Assembly (NCBI GenBank): GCA_965651905.1
Contig: CBFGUG010000036.1
Location: 8,416 to 72,415, forward strand
Reading direction: 5' to 3'
Source: SZUA-265 sp965651905
Lineage (GTDB): Bacteria > Myxococcota_A > Polyangia > Polyangiales > Polyangiaceae
Length of the DNA stretch: 64,000 nucleotides
In this document: in pieces, positions 60,843 through 64,000 of the stretch
Layout: the number at the start of each line of letters is the position of its first letter
How positions within the stretch are numbered: the first letter of the stretch is position 1
Notes under the pieces: generated by a model
Database searches by the model: none
The model's input: only the letters and a program-made list of their open reading frames with translations
Told to the model about the DNA's origin: nothing
Program-made: the position numbers and the translations under genes

Positions 60843-62189
60843 ATGGCGATGGCAGCAACGAAGAAACGACGAGGCAGGCGACATCCCGGCGTAACGCTGA
60901 TCCCGCCCGACGAGAAGACGCGGTCCTGGTGGCGCGCACGGTTCATCGACCCCGACACCGACAAGTCGCAGAAAGTGACGTTGGAGCGCTCCTTGACGAC
61001 GGCTGAGCTCCGCGGCGACTGGGCAGTGCGCAAGTCCAAGGCGCTGGCCAAGCGTCGTCTGGAGCTCGAAGGCGGAGCGCCAAAGGCTACAGGCACGGCG
61101 CTGGACACGGCGCTGGACCGCTACTTCAGGGACCACCCCCAGCTTCGAGAGGGGACCCGGGGGATCTACAAGCAGACGTCCGACAAGTTCGCTGACTGGG
61201 CGCGCCGGAACAGAATCAAGAGCGCCGACGACCTGACGGGCGCTCACTTGGTGGCGTTTCGAGCGGTGCTCTTGAAAGAACCTCTGCGGTCGGCCGTGCC
61301 CGGAGGCAGGCGAGGGGAGCGAGGCGATACGGAAGAGCGACGGGCGCCGACGACGATCAATCGCGAACTCCGCTCAATCGGGACGGTGCTGCGGTACCTG
61401 CGGCGGCTCGGGCTCCTACCGAAGATCTCCGCCGACGACATCACGGACGCGCTGGGGAAGCTGGCCGTGCCGAGCGAGCAGATCACGTACTTGCGCCCGC
61501 GCGATTGCCAGCGACTGCTAGAGGCCGCCCTGCGACACGATGCCGACACGTACAAGGCAACCCGACGGGAGCACGCCGGTAGTGCCCCACCAGGCTCGAC
61601 CAACAAGCACCCAGCGATCGCCCCGTTCGTGGCGTTCGTGTTGCTCACGGGGACGCGGGTGAGCGAAGCGCGAACGCTCGAGTGGTCGCAGGTTGATCTC
61701 GACGCGCTCGACAACGACGGCAACACGGTGGGCGAGATCTACCTGTCGAGCTCCACGAAAACGGGGAAATCCAGAACCATCGGGCTGGAGGTCAGCCCAT
61801 CACTGCGGCGACTGCTGGCCGCGCTGAAGCTGAGGCGAGGGGAGAGCCAGTTCGTGTTTGGGTTCACCCGTGACGCCACCAGATCGGCCGCAGAGCGCTT
61901 GAAACGTGACTACGGGGCGCCCGCTGGATTTGGCTGGCAGGTACTTCGAAGCACTTGCGGATGCTATCTGACGAACGCTCCGGCGATCTTCGGGGGGGCA
62001 TCAGCTTACCGCTCGGCAAAACAACTCGGGCATGACGTCCAGGTGGCAGAGCGACACTACGTCGATGTCGTGCGCGGCATTTCGAAGGACGCCAAGACAC
62101 TGGAAGCAGCGATGCAGATCGACGAGCAGCTGCAGAGCGTGATCGGCGCGGTGAGCGTGCGGCAAGACAACATCAGGCGACTCGGGTAG
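60843..62189 (+). CDS. int: Tyrosine-type site-specific recombinase (integrase)
   Basis: 448 residues from the ATG at 60843 (GAGAAC just upstream). The N-terminal arm-binding part is basic; a SAM-like core-binding domain spans about 85-190. Catalytic residues: R272 in TGTRVSE, K306 in STKTGKS, R369 in QVLRST, H397 in LGHD and nucleophile Y406. The box II histidine (HxxR) is replaced by Q366. The gene lies next to the tRNA fragment and points into the element, as in tRNA-targeting islands. A charged insertion (residues 150-170) lies between the two domains. Confidence 0.93.
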   Translation: MAMAATKKRRGRRHPGVTLIPPDEKTRSWWRARFIDPDTDKSQKVTLERSLTTAELRGDWAVRKSKALAKRRLELEGGAPKATGTALDTALDRYFRDHPQLREGTRGIYKQTSDKFADWARRNRIKSADDLTGAHLVAFRAVLLKEPLRSAVPGGRRGERGDTEERRAPTTINRELRSIGTVLRYLRRLGLLPKISADDITDALGKLAVPSEQITYLRPRDCQRLLEAALRHDADTYKATRREHAGSAPPGSTNKHPAIAPFVAFVLLTGTRVSEARTLEWSQVDLDALDNDGNTVGEIYLSSSTKTGKSRTIGLEVSPSLRRLLAALKLRRGESQFVFGFTRDATRSAAERLKRDYGAPAGFGWQVLRSTCGCYLTNAPAIFGGASAYRSAKQLGHDVQVAERHYVDVVRGISKDAKTLEAAMQIDEQLQSVIGAVSVRQDNIRRLG

Positions 62190-62247
62190 ACTCCCGAAAC
62201 TAGGAACCCCCGCGGAGTTGACGCTCCCGGGGGTGTGGGTCAAGGCG

Positions 62248-63216
62248 ATGACCGAGATTGAAGATAGAACAGACGAAGCGAAACGGCCAGAGCTGACCGA
62301 ACAGCAGAAGGCAGACGCATACCGCAAGGTTGAGAACGCGGTCGCCTCGCAAGCGTCCGATCTGTCGCAGACCGATCAGGAAGAAGTGCTGTATCGAGCC
62401 CTGGAGAAGTACTGGAAAGGGCTGTCCGCGAGTACCGCCGTCTCGTACGCGGTCGCGGACGTGACCAGAAAGAACAGCGCGGGGGTCCGGCGGCACAGAA
62501 TCGTTGAGGCGAACAGCGACCGGCTCGACGCTGCGATTGAGCGCCAGGCTGGCGGACAGGTGGCCACCCTTGAAGACGTACTCATCGCCCAGGAGCGCCG
62601 GCACCGTTTTCATGCTGCAGATGAGCGTATCTTGCAGGAGACCGTCTTGGAGCATTGCCAATCGGAATACCAGAAGAGTTGGGGGAAGCCGTGGGAGGGC
62701 GCGGCGGCTCTGCGCGCGCCCGACCTGCTCGACGCTGACCAGCTACATGCGAAAGAGGAACACGAAGCGCGTAGCCTACTCAAATCCGTACAGGTGGCAC
62801 GGCTCTCCGACGTGGCGCCAGACGTTGGTGGAGCCGGAGTCCGATTGCTTTGGGAGGTGCAACAGCTGGTCGGAAAACGGGAACCCGGACAGCTGTCTGA
62901 AGGATTTTTGGACAGGAGCGAACTCAGGCGCTTCGTGAACCGCGCTCGCTGCAATCCAGCAGTTATGGTCATGCTTGGGTGCACGCGGCGGCCAGCCAGC
63001 GAGCCCAGCGACTCGAGACCCAACCCGAGGTGGGTGACGAGGCCCAACGAGGAGGAACTCACGATCATCTGTTTGCTCGCCGGCTTCTGGCCGGAGATCC
63101 GCACATGGCCTACGAGCGGGATGACAGTCCGCGAGTTGGTGACGCAGCGAATGCGACGGACAGTAGCGGCAGCCATCAAGGATGTCGGGCACCACCCGTA
63201 CGAGAGTACGAAATGA
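62248..63216 (+). CDS. Unknown protein of the integrative element
   Basis: About 322 residues from the ATG at 62248; a TTG ten codons earlier is possible. Mainly alpha-helical, acidic at the N terminus, with LSQTDQEEVLYRALEKYW and VSYAVADVTRKNSAGVRRHR recalling sigma-factor-like region 2 helices, without the clear motif. There is no signal peptide or membrane helix. The middle is charged coiled sequence (LIAQERRHRFHAADERILQE). I recognise no family. It sits 58 bp after the integrase gene, probably in the same transcript. Confidence 0.6.
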   Translation: MTEIEDRTDEAKRPELTEQQKADAYRKVENAVASQASDLSQTDQEEVLYRALEKYWKGLSASTAVSYAVADVTRKNSAGVRRHRIVEANSDRLDAAIERQAGGQVATLEDVLIAQERRHRFHAADERILQETVLEHCQSEYQKSWGKPWEGAAALRAPDLLDADQLHAKEEHEARSLLKSVQVARLSDVAPDVGGAGVRLLWEVQQLVGKREPGQLSEGFLDRSELRRFVNRARCNPAVMVMLGCTRRPASEPSDSRPNPRWVTRPNEEELTIICLLAGFWPEIRTWPTSGMTVRELVTQRMRRTVAAAIKDVGHHPYESTK

Positions 63217-63268
63217 GAATCTGAATCTCGTTTCGTCATGCCTCTCAGCGAGAAGACGCAAGAGGGGC

Positions 63269-63511
63269 ATGAGTACACAAAAAAGCACAAATGCCCCCGA
63301 GTGGGTAACAGAAACACTGTCCGGCCTTCCCGATCTGCTGACGGTCGCGGAAGTATGCGCCACGCTGAGGTGTGCGCCACGCACCGTCTACAGGTACATC
63401 GACCGGGGGCGACTCAAGGGAGTGCGGCCCCAGGAGTCAGGTAGCTCCAAACTACTGATCCCGCGCGGGTCCGTCGGTAAATTCCTCACCTCGCTGGAGG
63501 GGACGGCATGA
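63269..63511 (+). CDS. Helix-turn-helix protein, excisionase-like
   Basis: 80 residues from the ATG at 63269 (AGAGGGGC upstream). The core LLTVAEVCATLRCAPRTVYRYIDRGRL is the MerR/HTH_17-type helix-turn-helix used by excisionases and small regulators to bind DNA, followed by a wing (LLIPRGSVGKFL). With the integrase it could steer excision. It overlaps the PC4-like gene by 4 nt (ATGA). Confidence 0.85.
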   Translation: MSTQKSTNAPEWVTETLSGLPDLLTVAEVCATLRCAPRTVYRYIDRGRLKGVRPQESGSSKLLIPRGSVGKFLTSLEGTA

Positions 63512-63768
63512 CCGTCCAGGACGACGGCGTGCTCGTGTTGCAGTTGCCGCGCGGGCCCCGCGAGGACGCCGAGCGGGAGCAACTGCAGCTACGCGTGCGC
63601 ACGTACAACGGACGTCCATTTGTGGACGCTCGGATCCGGTACCGGGGTGAGTCCGGCGACTATCTGCCGACGCGCAAGGGCGTTACGATCAGGATCCATG
63701 AGGTCCAAGAAGTCCGAGCGGCGCTAGACAAGGCGCTCGATCTCATAGCGCAGGGGGAGACGGGCTGA
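63508..63768 (+). CDS. PC4 / p15-type single-stranded DNA-binding protein
   Basis: 86 residues. The domain VRTYNGRPFVDARIRYRGES plus YLPTRKGVTIRIHEVQEV matches the PC4 (transcriptional coactivator p15) fold: two strands with the Y-N-G-R-x-x-V-D pattern, then L-P-T-R-K-G and a C-terminal helix. PC4 proteins bind ssDNA and junctions as dimers; phages and integrative elements carry them for replication or recombination. Overlaps the HTH gene by 4 nt and the next start by 1 nt. Confidence 0.82.
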   Translation: MTVQDDGVLVLQLPRGPREDAEREQLQLRVRTYNGRPFVDARIRYRGESGDYLPTRKGVTIRIHEVQEVRAALDKALDLIAQGETG

Positions 63769-64000
63769 TGGCGTCGATGTTGACGGTGTTGGCTGACCGC
63801 TACCAGCCCGGCGGCTCGCGCGGCCTCACCTTGCCGCTTGGAGAGGCGCTTGAGCGAGTGTGGCGAACCGACGCCCACGCTCAGCAGGGGCCGAGCAACG
63901 TACGAGTCACGAAAAAGACGATCTCTGAGGCTCGCCCCATGGAGCTGTCATGCGTGCTGATCGACATCGACTGTGAAAAGGTACACGGCACGTCGGCGCC
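63768..64000 (+). CDS. Start of a probable replication primase (AEP type), cut by the window edge
   Basis: 77 codons visible from the ATG at 63768 (TGATG overlap with the PC4 gene). The visible part reads VRVTKKTISEARPMELSCVL then IDIDCEK. The hydrophobic strand ending D-I-D is the pattern of the catalytic DxD in archaeo-eukaryotic primase/PrimPol domains of mobile elements. The call is an inference from a short motif and from the neighbouring ssDNA-binding gene. Confidence 0.5.
   Translation, partial: MASMLTVLADRYQPGGSRGLTLPLGEALERVWRTDAHAQQGPSNVRVTKKTISEARPMELSCVLIDIDCEKVHGTSA

Overview
The window is GC-rich, densely coded DNA that most resembles a Myxococcota (myxobacterium-like, former deltaproteobacterial) chromosome. 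The clues are Hanks-type Ser/Thr kinases with extracytoplasmic tails, PEGA-domain proteins, many predicted lipoproteins of unknown function, an rpoN-linked regulatory PTS that includes HPr kinase, and an ImuA/ImuB/DnaE2 mutasome. This is inference from gene content; there is no rRNA in the window.

Layout. 0-6.4 kb: the 5' part of a Ser/Thr kinase, a GH15 glucoamylase/trehalase-type enzyme divergent from a fused trehalose-6-phosphate synthase/phosphatase, and an M50 membrane protease with a helical-repeat tail. 6.4-15 kb: a small basic protein with its own terminator, then a tightly overlapped minus-strand operon for a Mrp/MBH-type cation/proton antiporter (mrpE-F-G, a split MrpA C-terminal module, mrpB, mrpC, three ND5-like proton channels, one small two-helix protein), with tRNA-Pro upstream. 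15-27 kb: a PEGA protein, guaA, a catalytically degenerate M16-like lipoprotein and a sigma-70 family factor, then an accessory patch with an Fe-S protein, several orphan lipoproteins, a frameshifted HerA-like ATPase remnant, a Uma2-family nuclease and a large PQQ-propeller protein. 27-35 kb: rpoN-hpf-ptsN-hprK-rapZ-ptsH-ptsI, a sigma-54/regulatory PTS cluster with no sugar permease. 34.8-38.5 kb: rpsO, pnp and an orphan larE. 38.6-41.7 kb: a PEGA-like secreted protein and a second kinase.

41.7-48.6 kb: the translesion mutasome imuA-imuB-dnaE2, preceded by inverted repeats that look like SOS operators. Four unrelated in-frame minisatellites lie inside imuA and imuB, and a degenerate threefold 75-bp duplication surrounds the start of dnaE2. 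48.8-60.5 kb: a groEL without groES carrying a long GGM tail, tRNA-Gln and tRNA-Glu, a multi-pass membrane protein, a HelD-like helicase, a ChaN-like lipoprotein, a class II glutamine amidotransferase, and a Tat-exported molybdopterin protein with a membrane partner.

60.59 kb to the end: the left end of an integrative element inserted in a tRNA-Gly(CCC) gene. A 49-nt 3' fragment of the tRNA is left at the junction. Inside it are a tyrosine integrase, an unknown protein, an excisionase-like HTH protein, a PC4-like ssDNA-binding protein and the start of a probable primase. The element runs off the right edge. Short direct repeats with 15-25 bp periods recur from 39.7 to 58 kb, both in genes and between them.
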